A DNA stretch of 64,000 nt from Allobosea sp. UNC402CLCol. GTDB lineage: Bacteria; Pseudomonadota; Alphaproteobacteria; Rhizobiales; Beijerinckiaceae. The stretch is from the NCBI RefSeq assembly GCF_000745475.1, contig NZ_JQJJ01000009.1, forward strand, positions 744,001 through 808,000, in the 5' to 3' direction. This document shows, one piece after another, positions 15,497-25,529 of the stretch (position 1 is the first letter of the stretch; each line of letters starts with the position of its first letter). A program made the position numbers and the translations under genes. The notes under the pieces were generated by a model, which was not told the origin of the DNA, did no database searches, and was given only the letters and a program-made list of their open reading frames with translations.

Positions 15497-16615
15497 TCAG
15501 GCATCGTAATCCGTCTTCAGCGCCGCGCGCTCGGCATGGCGCTCCAGCGCAAGCTCGATCAGCCGGGTGATCAGGTCGCGATAGGCCATGCCGGAGGCTT
15601 CCATCATCTTCGGATACATGCTGATCGCGGTGAAGCCGGGCAGGGTGTTGATCTCGTTGAAGTAGAATTCGCCACTCTGCCGGTCGAGGAAGAAGTCGAC
15701 GCGCGCCAGCCCGCTGCATTCGAGCGCCAGGAAGGCCGTCTTTGCCAGTTCTCGGACGCGCTCCATCTGCGCCGGCTCGAGCTTCGCCGGCAGGTCGACG
15801 GTCGCGCCGTCCTGGTCGATATACTTGGCCTCGTAGGAATAGAACTCGTGCTTGGGGTGGGCGTTGAGCTCGCTCGCCACGCTGACGAAGGGCGGGTCGC
15901 CGTCGAGCACCGCGACCTCGACCTCGCGGGCGTCGATGCCCTGCTCGATCAGGACGCGCGTATCGTAGCGGAAGGCGTCGACGAGGGCGGCGTCGAGATC
16001 CTCCCAGCGCTTCACCTTATGGACACCGACGCTGGAGCCCATATTGCAGGGCTTGATGAAGACCGGCAGCGTCAGCTTCGCCTGCGCCGCCGTGCCGACC
16101 GCCGCCGGATCGCGCTGGAACTCGCGCCTGGCCACCGTCACATAAGGCGCGACCGGCAGCCCCGCGAGCGCCGCGAGCCGCTTGGCGATGTCCTTGTGCA
16201 TGCCGATGGCGGAGGCGAGCACGCCCGAGCCGACATAGGCGGCGCCGGACAGCTCCAGCAGGCCTTGCACGGCCCCGTCCTCGCAGAGCGGGCCGTGGAT
16301 CACCGGAAACACCACGTCGATGCCGCCATCCGCCGCGGTGCCGTCGAGCGCCGCGACCTGCAGCCCGCCGGTTCCATCGGCGGAGAGGCGGATTTCCGGC
16401 GCATCCGCGTGGATCGGCAGGCTCTCCGCATTCCACTCGGCCAGGCGCTTGGGATCCTGCCGCTGCCAGCGGCCCTGCTTGTCGATGCTGACCGGAATCA
16501 GCTCGAAGCGATTCCGGTCGAGATGGCGCACCACGGAGGCCCCGGATTTGAGCGAGACCTCATGCTCTCCCGACTTGCCGCCATAGAGCACCGCGACGCG
16601 GATTTTGCCGTTCAT
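15497..16615 (-). CDS. ddl: D-alanine--D-alanine ligase
   Basis: A 372-residue ATP-grasp enzyme that makes the D-Ala-D-Ala dipeptide for peptidoglycan, in the length class of DdlA. Motifs: N-terminal VLYGGKSGEHEVSLKSG, HGPLCEDGAVQGLLE, GSGVLASAIGMHKD, ATP-grasp FIKPCNMGSSVGV, and magnesium-ligand region FNEINTLPGFT. It stands alone rather than in the mur/fts cluster, so it may be an accessory copy; the window cannot show whether another ddl exists. Confidence 0.93.
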   Translation of the reverse strand: MNGKIRVAVLYGGKSGEHEVSLKSGASVVRHLDRNRFELIPVSIDKQGRWQRQDPKRLAEWNAESLPIHADAPEIRLSADGTGGLQVAALDGTAADGGIDVVFPVIHGPLCEDGAVQGLLELSGAAYVGSGVLASAIGMHKDIAKRLAALAGLPVAPYVTVARREFQRDPAAVGTAAQAKLTLPVFIKPCNMGSSVGVHKVKRWEDLDAALVDAFRYDTRVLIEQGIDAREVEVAVLDGDPPFVSVASELNAHPKHEFYSYEAKYIDQDGATVDLPAKLEPAQMERVRELAKTAFLALECSGLARVDFFLDRQSGEFYFNEINTLPGFTAISMYPKMMEASGMAYRDLITRLIELALERHAERAALKTDYDA

Positions 16616-16720
16616 GGTCCAGTGATCCAGTGCTGAGGCGGAGATGGGAGACGTCGGGAGGGATGGCGGTCTTGTCGGGCGATCATGGCTTTGTGATGAA
16701 GCTTTGGCCGGTGGCGGAGC

Positions 16721-18244
16721 TCAGGCCGCACGCGGTTTCGGCTTCGGCTCGGGCAGGGCGGGCAGGGCGTCCATCACCCGCTCGGCCGGCAGGGTGATGG
16801 TGACCTCGGTGCCGCCGCGCGGCTTCGACCTGAGGAGGAAGCCGCCGCCATGCAGATCGACCAGCCCCTTGACGATTGGCAGGCCCAGGCCTGAGCCCTG
16901 CTCGGCCGTCTTGATGGCGAGCGAGCCGCGCCCGAAGCTCTGCATCACGATCGGGATCTCGTTCTCGGGGATGCCCGGCCCGGTGTCGGTGATCGTGACA
17001 TACTGCCCGCCGGTGGCCGTCCAGCCGATCTTCATGGTGATCTCGCCGCCCTGCGGGGTGAACTTGATCGCGTTCGACAGAATGTTGAGCACCACCTGCC
17101 GGATGGCCCGCTCATCGGCCCAGACGCGCGGCAGGTCGGGTTCGGCGAATTCGCGGATCATCTGGCCCTTGGCCTTGGCGCGTAGCGCCAGCATGTGGCG
17201 GCAATCCTCGACGATGCCGATGAGGGAGATCGCCTCCTCGTTCAGCTCGTATTTGCCGGCCTCGATGCGGGAAAGGTCGAGGATCTCGTTGATCAGGTTG
17301 AGGAGGTGCTGGCCCGAGCCGTGGATGTCGCCCGAATACTCCCTGTAGGCGGCATTGGCATGGGCGCCGAAGATCTCGTTCTTCATCACCTCGGAAAAGC
17401 CGAGGATGGCGTTGAGCGGGGTGCGCAGCTCATGGCTCATCGTGGCGAGAAAGCGGGATTTGGCGAGGTTCGCTTCCTCGGCCTTGCGCCGCGCCTCGTC
17501 CGAATTGGCGTTGGCGGTCTCCAGCTCCGCAAACAGAGCATCCTTCTCGGCCCGGAAGCCGATGGTCTCGACCGAACTGGCATAGAGGCGGTTGGCGAGA
17601 AAGATGAAGAAGAGCTGCGCGGAGGCCGCCATCAGCGCCATGGTGACGCTGTCGATGTCGCGCTTGTCCCAGAAGAACAGCATGATGCCGAGGATGATCG
17701 GGCTTAAGCCCGCATAGACCGCGAGCGGGATCGAGGCCGAGAGCATCACCGTCAGCGCGCTGACGATCAGCAAGGCGGTGGTCACGAAGATTTTCGCGCC
17801 GGGAGCGTCGATCTGCGCGAAGAGCACGAGAAGCGCCGCCCAACACAGGCCGTGGAAGCCTTCCGCCAGCGCGAACCAGCGGCGCCAGCGCGCCGGGCGG
17901 ATGTCCTCCGGGCGTTTGGTGAGATAGCGGCGCGACAGCCCGACGATGACGAGCGCGCTGGCCAGCACGAAAGCGCTCCAGGACGCGGCGAGGTAGACGG
18001 GCAGCCACAGGCAGGCCGCGGCCGCGATGCCGAGCGTGAGCACCATCGTGCCGACGGAGCCGGAAACTCGGTATTGCGCGAAGCTGCGCAGGAGCTCGTT
18101 GTCGAAGGCGCGCTCGAGGCCGGACGAGGAGGTCAGCCGCTCGCGGACGGTCTTGACCTCCCTCGTGAGCAGCTTGCGGCGCGCGACGGCGGCAGGGTCC
18201 GGCCCGCGCCCGCGCTGCACCTGTTCGGCCGTCACTTCCGCCAT
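16721..18244 (-). CDS. Membrane sensor histidine kinase
   Basis: A 507-residue kinase. After a soluble, charged N-terminus come about six membrane helices (roughly residues 64-220), a short coiled coil (230-262), HisKA with phospho-acceptor H271 in MSHELRTPLNAILGFSEVM, and a HATPase domain with N-box NILSNAIKFTP, G1 DTGPGIP and G2 GSGLGLPIVKGLV. The sequence around the histidine resembles the PleC/DivJ/PdhS group of alphaproteobacterial cell-cycle kinases (resemblance only). No response regulator adjoins, so it is an orphan kinase here. Confidence 0.88.
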   Translation of the reverse strand: MAEVTAEQVQRGRGPDPAAVARRKLLTREVKTVRERLTSSSGLERAFDNELLRSFAQYRVSGSVGTMVLTLGIAAAACLWLPVYLAASWSAFVLASALVIVGLSRRYLTKRPEDIRPARWRRWFALAEGFHGLCWAALLVLFAQIDAPGAKIFVTTALLIVSALTVMLSASIPLAVYAGLSPIILGIMLFFWDKRDIDSVTMALMAASAQLFFIFLANRLYASSVETIGFRAEKDALFAELETANANSDEARRKAEEANLAKSRFLATMSHELRTPLNAILGFSEVMKNEIFGAHANAAYREYSGDIHGSGQHLLNLINEILDLSRIEAGKYELNEEAISLIGIVEDCRHMLALRAKAKGQMIREFAEPDLPRVWADERAIRQVVLNILSNAIKFTPQGGEITMKIGWTATGGQYVTITDTGPGIPENEIPIVMQSFGRGSLAIKTAEQGSGLGLPIVKGLVDLHGGGFLLRSKPRGGTEVTITLPAERVMDALPALPEPKPKPRAA

Positions 18245-18329
18245 GGCAAAGGGTACGCATCCTCGTTCCGCGGCGCGGGTTGCGCAGCGGGCTCGCCATC
18301 ATGGACACCAAATCGTTAAGCTCTTCCTG

Positions 18330-18881
18330 ATGGCGCGTTTCGGATTCGGTCGATCTCGTTCTGGTCCTTTCGGCTGGCGCCGTGTCGGGCGCCTGACCGA
18401 TCTCGTCGTCGCGCTCGGAATTCTGGGCTTTCTCGCGCTGGCGGGGGCGATCCTCCAGTACCGTCTCGGGCCGGCGCGGGTGCTCACCGGTCCGGCGCAG
18501 GCGATCGACGGCGATTCGATCCGCCTGCTCGGCGAGGAATTGCGGCTCGAAGGGCTGGACGCACCGGAATACCGCCAGAGCTGCACGGATGCCGGCGGGC
18601 GCGGCGTCGCCTGCGGGCGCGAGGCGCGGCGAGCCTTGCAGGCCCTGCTGGCGCGGGGGCTGACGACCTGCGAGATCGGCAAGAGCGACCGTTACGGCCG
18701 CGGCTTGGCTCGCTGCCGGCAGGGCGACGAGGACATCAACGCCACCATGGTGCGCGACGGGCAGGCGGTTTCCTACGGCGCCTATCAGGCTGAGGAAGCG
18801 CAGGCCCGCGCGGCCGGGCGCGGGCTCTGGGCCCTGCGCTTCGAGCAGCCGGAAGCCTGGCGGCGCAGCCATCCGCGCTGA
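18330..18881 (+). CDS. Membrane-anchored or secreted thermonuclease (SNase-like)
   Basis: A 183-residue protein with a basic N-terminus, one hydrophobic helix (about residues 24-44), then a staphylococcal-nuclease OB fold: AIDGDSIRLLGEELRLEGLDAPE with the catalytic Asp/Arg surroundings, SDRYGRGLARC, and the C-terminal ARAAGRGLWAL. Members degrade nucleic acids outside the cytoplasm. The second catalytic region is compact, as in other Rhizobiales homologues. It is divergent from the sensor kinase with 85 bases between starts. Two cysteine pairs may form disulfides. Confidence 0.85.
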   Translation: MARFGFGRSRSGPFGWRRVGRLTDLVVALGILGFLALAGAILQYRLGPARVLTGPAQAIDGDSIRLLGEELRLEGLDAPEYRQSCTDAGGRGVACGREARRALQALLARGLTTCEIGKSDRYGRGLARCRQGDEDINATMVRDGQAVSYGAYQAEEAQARAAGRGLWALRFEQPEAWRRSHPR

Positions 18882-19001
18882 GGGCCTGATACCCAGGGTG
18901 CCGAGGAAGCAGGCGCCATCCTCGCGTCAAGAAGCGCTATGATACGGTTGACCGTCCGGCACGGGCCGTGATCCGGTGCGGCCGGAGACGGAGACGATCT
19001 G

Positions 19002-19613
19002 ATGAAGCTCTATGATGGCGGCCGCGCCCCGAACCCGCGACGGGTCCGCATCTTCTTCGCGGAGAAGGGCGTGCCGCTGCCGGAACTCATCCCGGTCGAC
19101 ATCGCCAAGAAGGAGCACAGGACCGAGGCGTTCAGGCGGATCAACCCGGCGCAGCGCCTGCCCGTCCTCCAGCTCGACGACGGCACGGCGCTGGCCGAGA
19201 CCATCGCGATCTGCCGCTATATCGAGGGCCTTCACCCGCATCCGCCGCTGTTCGGCCGGGAGGCCAAGCAGCAGGCGCTGATCGAGATGTGGAACCGCAG
19301 GATCGAGCTCGGCCTGTTCAGCAGCGTCTCCGCCGTCTTCCGCCACAGCCATCCCTCCATGGCCGAGCTCGAGGCGCAGGTTCCGGAATGGGCCGAGATC
19401 AACCGCGAGCAGATCGACGACCATCTCCTGGTGCTCGAGCTGCAGCTCGCTGCCAACCCCTTCGTCTGCGGCGACGAGCTGACGGTCGCCGACATCACCG
19501 CCGGCATCGCCATCGACTTCATGAAGCCCTCCCGGATTCGACTGCCGGAGGATTTCGTCCATATCCGCCGCTGGCATGGCGACATCTCGGCTCGCCCGAG
19601 CTGGAAGGCGTGA
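19002..19613 (+). CDS. Glutathione S-transferase family protein
   Basis: A 203-residue protein with an N-terminal thioredoxin-like domain (1-78: KLYDGGRAPNPRRVRIFFAE, then LPVLQLDDGTALAETIAICRYIE, which includes the cis-proline and the glutathione-binding E-T pair) and an all-helical C-terminal domain ending with the VADITAGIAIDF capping motif. The catalytic residue is uncertain, with N14 in the region of interest. Its stop overlaps the next start (TGATG), beginning a four-gene coupled operon to 21266. Confidence 0.88.
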   Translation: MKLYDGGRAPNPRRVRIFFAEKGVPLPELIPVDIAKKEHRTEAFRRINPAQRLPVLQLDDGTALAETIAICRYIEGLHPHPPLFGREAKQQALIEMWNRRIELGLFSSVSAVFRHSHPSMAELEAQVPEWAEINREQIDDHLLVLELQLAANPFVCGDELTVADITAGIAIDFMKPSRIRLPEDFVHIRRWHGDISARPSWKA

Positions 19614-20080
19614 TGCGGTATCTGGCCTTCGTTCTGGCCGTCCTGTCGGGACTGCTGACGTCTGCCCATGCGGCCGAGCGCCTCAAGGGCGAGCAGATCC
19701 AGCGCGCCTTCGAGGGCAATACCGTCACCGGCCGCTACACCAATGGCGGCTTCTTCACCGAGTTTCATGCGCCCGACGGGCGCGCGCTCGGCCATAATGG
19801 CTGGCAGCCCAACACCGACGCCTGCTGGATCACCAAGCGCGATCAGGTCTGCTACTATTACGGCCCGCCCGAGAACCGCACGGTGCATTGCTTCACCGTC
19901 GAGATGAGCGGCGATCTCTACGTGCTGCGCAACAGCGGCAACGGCATGGTCAATGCGCTCGCCAAGGTCGAACTCGGAAATCCGCGCGGCCACACCGACA
20001 ATGGCAAGCCCTGGTATTGCGACGGCCTGATCTCGCGGGCGCCGGCCCCGCCGATGAGCCGGAGGCTGGCGCAGCGATGA
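19613..20080 (+). CDS. Secreted protein of unknown function, paralogue 1
   Basis: A 155-residue protein with a 20-residue signal peptide (ending AHA) and a mature domain I cannot name. Landmarks are ERLKGEQIQRAFEGNTVTG, the HAPDGRALGHNG segment, NTDACW, VCYYYGPPENR, HCFTVE and WYCDGLISRAP. Four cysteines are conserved with its neighbour and could form two disulfides. It overlaps the GST stop by three bases and the next start by four. The close paralogue directly downstream marks a tandem duplication. Confidence 0.8.
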   Translation: MRYLAFVLAVLSGLLTSAHAAERLKGEQIQRAFEGNTVTGRYTNGGFFTEFHAPDGRALGHNGWQPNTDACWITKRDQVCYYYGPPENRTVHCFTVEMSGDLYVLRNSGNGMVNALAKVELGNPRGHTDNGKPWYCDGLISRAPAPPMSRRLAQR

Positions 20081-20643
20081 CAGCATCGGCCGTCCGGAGC
20101 GCAATCCTCGTCCTGGCTCTCACCGCCACGGCCGCGGCCGGCGCGGCCGAGCGCCTCACCGGCTCGCAGATCCGGCAGGCTTTCGAGGGCAATACCGTGA
20201 CGGGGCTTTATTCCGGCAGCAACCTGCCCTTCAGCGAGTATCACCATGCGGACGGCCGCGCGCTGGGCCATAATCGCCATGTGCCGAACACGGATGCCTG
20301 CTGGACCACGACGGAGGACGCGGTCTGCTATTATTACGGCCCGGTCGACAAGCGCCGCACCTATTGCTTCACCATCGAGACCAGCGGCGCGCTTTACGTC
20401 ATCCGCAACCGCCCGAGCGGACGCATCAACGGTCTGGCGCGGATCGAACCCGGCGACCCGCATGGCTTCGTCAAGAAATCGGAGAACTGGGTCTGCGACG
20501 GGCTGATTTCGCGGGCGCCCGGCCGTGGGAAGCTCGCCAGCATATTATCGAACGAAGCGGGTTCGCATGAAGACGATGCGATGAAGCAAGGAGCCGGAGC
20601 CACTTCGCCGATCGGAGAAACGCGGAGCGACCCCGGCCGATGA
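20077..20643 (+). CDS. Secreted protein of unknown function, paralogue 2
   Basis: A 188-residue paralogue of the preceding protein, aligning almost without gaps over the mature domain: ERLTGSQIRQAFEGNTVTG, HHADGRALGHN, NTDACW, VCYYYGPVDKR, YCFTIE and WVCDGLISRAP. All four cysteines are kept. It carries its own signal peptide (about 1-23) and an additional C-terminal tail of about 40 polar residues not present in paralogue 1. Its stop overlaps the UDG-like start by four bases (ATGA). The tail may be recent read-through sequence. Confidence 0.8.
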   Translation: MTASAVRSAILVLALTATAAAGAAERLTGSQIRQAFEGNTVTGLYSGSNLPFSEYHHADGRALGHNRHVPNTDACWTTTEDAVCYYYGPVDKRRTYCFTIETSGALYVIRNRPSGRINGLARIEPGDPHGFVKKSENWVCDGLISRAPGRGKLASILSNEAGSHEDDAMKQGAGATSPIGETRSDPGR

Positions 20644-21266
20644 GCGCGCGGGAGACGCTGGACGAGGTCCTGCACGAGTTGCGGGCCTGCCGTATCTGCC
20701 GCGATGCGCCGCGTTATCTGCCGCCGCTGCCGCATCAGCCGCGCCCGGTCATTCAGGCCTCGGCGACGGCGCGGCTGTGCATCGCCGGGCAGGCGCCGGG
20801 CACGCGCGTCCATGCCAGCGGGCGGCCCTTCACCGATGCGTCCGGCGTGCGACTGCGGCGCTGGCTCGGCATCGACGAGGCGGTCTTCTACGATTCCGCC
20901 AGGGTCGCGGTCGTGCCGATGGGCCATTGCTTCCCGGGGCAGGACGCCAAGGGCGGCGACCTACCGCCGCGGCGCGAATGCGCGCCGGCCTGGCGCGAGC
21001 GCGTCTTCGCGGCGATGCCCCGGATCGAGCTCATCCTCGCCATCGGGCGCTATGCTCAGGACTGGCATCTGGCCGAAGGGAAGGGGCGTGGCCTCACGGC
21101 GACGGTGGCAGACTGGCGCGAGCTGCTGGCGCGGCCCGTGCATCCGCGTGTCGTGCCGCTGCCGCACCCGTCCTGGCGCAACAATGCCTGGCTGCGGCTG
21201 AACCCCTGGTTCGAGGCCGAATTGGTGCCGGTGCTGCAACGGGAGGTCGCGCGGCTGGTCGCCTGA
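20640..21266 (+). CDS. Uracil-DNA glycosylase family protein
   Basis: A 208-residue UDG-superfamily protein: motif A IAGQAPGTRVHASGRPF (about residues 48-64) and the C-terminal substrate-loop motif PHPSWRNNAW. Cysteines C17, C20 (CRIC), C97 and C114 have spacing like the 4Fe-4S ligands of family 4 UDGs (14, 17, about 86, about 102 in Thermotoga), so an iron-sulfur cluster is plausible. It is co-translated with two secreted proteins and a GST. Base specificity is unknown. Confidence 0.78.
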   Translation: MSARETLDEVLHELRACRICRDAPRYLPPLPHQPRPVIQASATARLCIAGQAPGTRVHASGRPFTDASGVRLRRWLGIDEAVFYDSARVAVVPMGHCFPGQDAKGGDLPPRRECAPAWRERVFAAMPRIELILAIGRYAQDWHLAEGKGRGLTATVADWRELLARPVHPRVVPLPHPSWRNNAWLRLNPWFEAELVPVLQREVARLVA

Positions 21267-21286
21267 GCTGACGCCGGGGCGACCGT

Positions 21287-21670
21287 TCAGTAGCGGAACG
21301 GACCGGAATCGAGGCCGCGATCGACGCTGCCGCGCACGCTCACCACCGAGCGAACCGGCCCGAGCGCGGTCTGGCCGCGGCTTTCGACATAGGCCATGCC
21401 GTCGGTGCGGCTGCCATAGCCGCTGCGTGAGCTCTTGCCGAATTCGGCCCTGACCGCGCCGCCGACACGCACGCAGAAGGTCGAGCCTTCGAGCCGCACG
21501 AAGCCCGCGCCATATTCGGGGCAGGGGCGGGCGCCCTTGGTCGGGCTCGGTGCAGGTTTGCTGAAAGCTTCGCGCGGCTGCGCCCGGCCGGGCAGGGCTT
21601 CGCCGATCGACTGGGCCATGGCGGCGCCGGGCAACGAAGCCAGAAGCAGGAGGGCGGCGAAGCGGAGCAT
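21287..21670 (-). CDS. Small secreted protein resembling the start of an alphaproteobacterial porin
   Basis: A 127-residue protein with signal peptide (1-19, ending AMA), a proline-rich linker, then CPEYGAGFVRLEGSTFCVRV followed by GGAVRAEF. That cysteine-bounded motif is the one that opens the mature barrel of the Rhizobiales porin family (Omp2/RopA type). The remaining 40 residues hold short strand-like segments ending in FRY, far too few for a barrel, as porins are about 350-500 residues. It could be a truncated porin or a small outer-membrane-associated protein; I favour a genuine small gene because the start and signal peptide are intact. Confidence 0.65.
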   Translation of the reverse strand: MLRFAALLLLASLPGAAMAQSIGEALPGRAQPREAFSKPAPSPTKGARPCPEYGAGFVRLEGSTFCVRVGGAVRAEFGKSSRSGYGSRTDGMAYVESRGQTALGPVRSVVSVRGSVDRGLDSGPFRY

Positions 21671-21773
21671 GGCTGATTCCCGAAGCGATGACCGATCATG
21701 ACGACGCGGCAAGGCGCAGTTGTGGCAGATCATCGTAATGGCACCCCCGCCATGTGGGAAGAAGCGGAACGAA

Positions 21774-21803
21774 AACGAAAAAGCCCGGCCGAAGCCGGGC
21801 TTT
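21774..21803 (-). terminator. Terminator of the TRAP binding-protein gene
   Basis: Eight-base stem AGCCCGGC / GCCGGGCT (21782-21789 and 21794-21801). On the minus strand the loop reads TTCG and a run TTTTTCGTTTTCG follows, 33 bases after the TRAP gene stop. Confidence 0.85.
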
Positions 21804-21835
21804 GACGTCGCGAGCAGGGCTCCCGAGCGGAAGGC

Positions 21836-23062
<1,227 letters not shown>

Positions 23063-23144
23063 CTAAAGTCCGGCCTGCACAGGGCATGGGAGGCCCTGTT
23101 TTTCAAGGCTTGGCCATGGGCGCCGCGGCTGCTTTAAGGGCGCG

Positions 23145-23657
23145 ATGATCGAGACGGAACGATTGCTGCTGCGCCGGCCCTCCCGCGAGGATCTCGATCC
23201 CATTCACGCCATGCGCTCGGACCCCGAGGTCGTCCGCTTCATCGGCGGCAAGGCGCTGTCGCGCGAGGAGGCCTGGCAGCGATTGACGCGCAGCGCCGGC
23301 AACTGGGCCTTGCTCGGCTACGGCTTCTTCGCCGTGGTCGAGAAGGCGAGCGGCCGTCTCGTCGGTGAGGCCGGGCTGATGCAGGCCCATCGCGGCCTCG
23401 GCGAGCGGTTCGACCCATTCCCCGAGGCGGGCTGGGTCTTCACGCGCGAGGCGCAGGGCAGGGGCTATGCGACCGAGGCCGCCTTGGCGTCCCATGATTG
23501 GTTCGGGCGCGTCGTCGGCGCGTCGCGCACCGTCTGCATCATCGCGCCGGAAAATCTCGGATCGATGCGGGTTGCCGCCAAACTGGGCTACACGCCCTTC
23601 GGCTCGGCCTGCTATCACGACGCGACGGTCACGATGCTCGAGCGCCCGGCCGGGTGA
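23145..23657 (+). CDS. GNAT acetyltransferase, RimJ/RimL-like
   Basis: A 170-residue GNAT protein of the RimJ/RimL class: IETERLLLRRPSREDL at the N-terminus, EAGWVFTREAQGRGYATEA with the acetyl-CoA loop QGRGYA, and IIAPENLGSMRVAAKLGYTP, the hallmark N-x-x-S-x-R-V-x-x-K-x-G motif. It may acetylate a protein N-terminus or a small amine. It is read in the same direction as the agmatinase gene 37 bases downstream. Confidence 0.87.
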   Translation: MIETERLLLRRPSREDLDPIHAMRSDPEVVRFIGGKALSREEAWQRLTRSAGNWALLGYGFFAVVEKASGRLVGEAGLMQAHRGLGERFDPFPEAGWVFTREAQGRGYATEAALASHDWFGRVVGASRTVCIIAPENLGSMRVAAKLGYTPFGSACYHDATVTMLERPAG

Positions 23658-23694
23658 GCGGCGGGACCGGACAGGCGGCAAGGGAGAGGGTCTC

Positions 23695-24747
23695 ATGGAT
23701 CAGGACAAGCTCGGGCGGCTCAGGGCCCGCTATGCCGGGGCGAGCGGCGGCGATATCCATGATCCGCGCTTCGCTAAAGTTGCCGCCGACCAGTTCCAGG
23801 GCGACCGGCGCAAATGGCCTTTCGCTGATGTCGCGACCTTCATCGGCGCCCCGTACCGGCCGGATGCGCTGGGCAAGCCGGATCTCGGCGGCCTCGATGT
23901 CGCGATCATCGGCCTGCCGATGGATCTGGGCGTGACCAACCGGGCCGGCACGCGGCTCGGGCCCCGTGCGGTCAGGGCCGTCGAGCGCATCGGGCCGATG
24001 GACCATGTGCTGGGCACGGCGCCGCTGGGCATGGTCAAGGTGGCGGATATCGGCGATGTGCCTTTCCGTTCGCGCTATTCGCTGGAAAGCTGCCACGAGG
24101 ACATCGAGGCGACCTTTCGCAGCATCGTCGAGGCCGGCGTCTCCACGCTTGCCGTCGGCGGCGACCATTCGATCACCTATCCGATCCTGAAGGCCGTGGG
24201 GGCGAAGCGCCCGGTCGGTATGGTCCATATCGACGCCCATTGTGATACGTCGGGCCCCTATGAGGGCTCGAAATTCCATCATGGCGGCCCCTTCCGGCAG
24301 GCGGTGCTCGACGGCGTGCTCGATCCCGAGCGCGTGATCCAGATCGGCATCCGCGGCGGCGCCGAATATCTCTGGGAGTTCTCCTACGAGTCGGGCATGA
24401 CCGTGATCCACGCCAATGAGGTCGACGATCTCGGCATCGAGGCCGTGATCGCCAGGGCGCTCGCCGTCATCGGCGACGGGCCGACCTATGTTTCCTTCGA
24501 TGTCGATTCGCTCGACCCCGCCTTCGCGCCCGGCACCGGCACGCCGGAGGTCGGCGGCCTGACGCCGCGCGAGGCGCTGGCGATCCTGCGCGGGCTGAAG
24601 GGACGAAATATCGTTGCGGCCGATGTCGTCGAGGTCGCGCCGCAATACGATGCCACGAGCAACACGGCGCAGTGCGCGGCGCAGGTGCTCTTCACCGAGC
24701 TCTGCCTGATCGCGGAAGCGCGCGCTGCTGGAAAAGGAAGACCATGA
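23695..24747 (+). CDS. Agmatinase / guanidino-acid ureohydrolase
   Basis: A 350-residue arginase-superfamily enzyme. Manganese ligands are visible: H158 in GGDHSITYP, D180/H182/D184 in HIDAHCDT, and D269/D271 in SFDVDSLDP. The reaction is hydrolysis of a guanidino compound to urea and an amine; agmatine to putrescine is typical, but guanidinobutyrase or guanidinopropionase activity is equally possible from sequence. GGGAGAGGG precedes the ATG. Its stop overlaps the start of a secreted protein gene, and a spermidine-synthase-like gene lies just beyond, suggesting polyamine or guanidine metabolism. Confidence 0.88.
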   Translation: MDQDKLGRLRARYAGASGGDIHDPRFAKVAADQFQGDRRKWPFADVATFIGAPYRPDALGKPDLGGLDVAIIGLPMDLGVTNRAGTRLGPRAVRAVERIGPMDHVLGTAPLGMVKVADIGDVPFRSRYSLESCHEDIEATFRSIVEAGVSTLAVGGDHSITYPILKAVGAKRPVGMVHIDAHCDTSGPYEGSKFHHGGPFRQAVLDGVLDPERVIQIGIRGGAEYLWEFSYESGMTVIHANEVDDLGIEAVIARALAVIGDGPTYVSFDVDSLDPAFAPGTGTPEVGGLTPREALAILRGLKGRNIVAADVVEVAPQYDATSNTAQCAAQVLFTELCLIAEARAAGKGRP

Positions 24748-25523
24748 TGAAACGACCTTCGATGGCGCAGCTTTCCGCTGTGGCCGGGCTTTGCCTGATC
24801 GGCTTCGCCGCCCGCGCGGAAGTGCCCGCCAACGGTGCGGCCTATATCGAAGCGTCCGTGGCCGCCGTCGAAAGCATGATGCGGGTCGAGCCGGGCAAGA
24901 CGAGCCTGCCGCGGCTCTCCGATCCGGTCGCCCGCAAGGTGCTGGAGGATGTCTGGAACGAGGGCGCGATTCTCGGCAAGGCTCCCTATACGGGGGCCGA
25001 CATCCCCGCTCTGCTCAACATCGTGCAGCAGCAGACGCGGATCCTGCAGGCCTACACGCTGTATTCGCCCGCTCCCGGCAAGACGCCGCCGGATACCGCC
25101 CGCAACGTGGTCGAGTATCAGGACGAGCTCGCCCATTCGCATGCCTTCCTGCTGAAGGCGGTCTCGGCCTCCCTGGAGGCGATCAACAATTTCGGCGCGA
25201 ACCTGTCGCAGGACGAGAAGACCGATGCCCGCTTCCAGGGGCTGCGCCAGATGCGGCTTGGCCTGCAGGAGATCATCACCGGCGTCGCTCTGGCGCTGCG
25301 CAATCCGGCGCTGCGCGAGGCCAACCAGACCCTGATCGCGCGCAGCCTGGCCGATAACGCGGCGGGCATCGTGGCCGGCATCGCCCCGCCGGACCGCACG
25401 GCTTTGGTTACCGCCCTGCAGGCGGCCCGGCCTTCCCTGAAGCCGGGTGCCGAGAAGGCCGTCAGCGCCTTCATCGCGACGGCGACCAGCGCGCCCTGCA
25501 ACGGGCTCTGTCGTCTGGAGTGA
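24744..25523 (+). CDS. Secreted helical protein of unknown function
   Basis: A 259-residue protein whose ATG overlaps the agmatinase stop (ATGA), so translation is coupled. Residues 1-25 are a signal peptide (GFAARA). The mature part is almost entirely predicted helix, with heptad-like leucine/alanine spacing, no transmembrane segment and a C-terminal cysteine pair (PCNGLCRLE). I do not recognise the family. Coupling to agmatinase hints at a periplasmic role in the same process, but nothing in the sequence proves it. An ATG one codon later is an alternative start. Confidence 0.8.
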   Translation: MMKRPSMAQLSAVAGLCLIGFAARAEVPANGAAYIEASVAAVESMMRVEPGKTSLPRLSDPVARKVLEDVWNEGAILGKAPYTGADIPALLNIVQQQTRILQAYTLYSPAPGKTPPDTARNVVEYQDELAHSHAFLLKAVSASLEAINNFGANLSQDEKTDARFQGLRQMRLGLQEIITGVALALRNPALREANQTLIARSLADNAAGIVAGIAPPDRTALVTALQAARPSLKPGAEKAVSAFIATATSAPCNGLCRLE

Positions 25524-25529
25524 AGGCTT

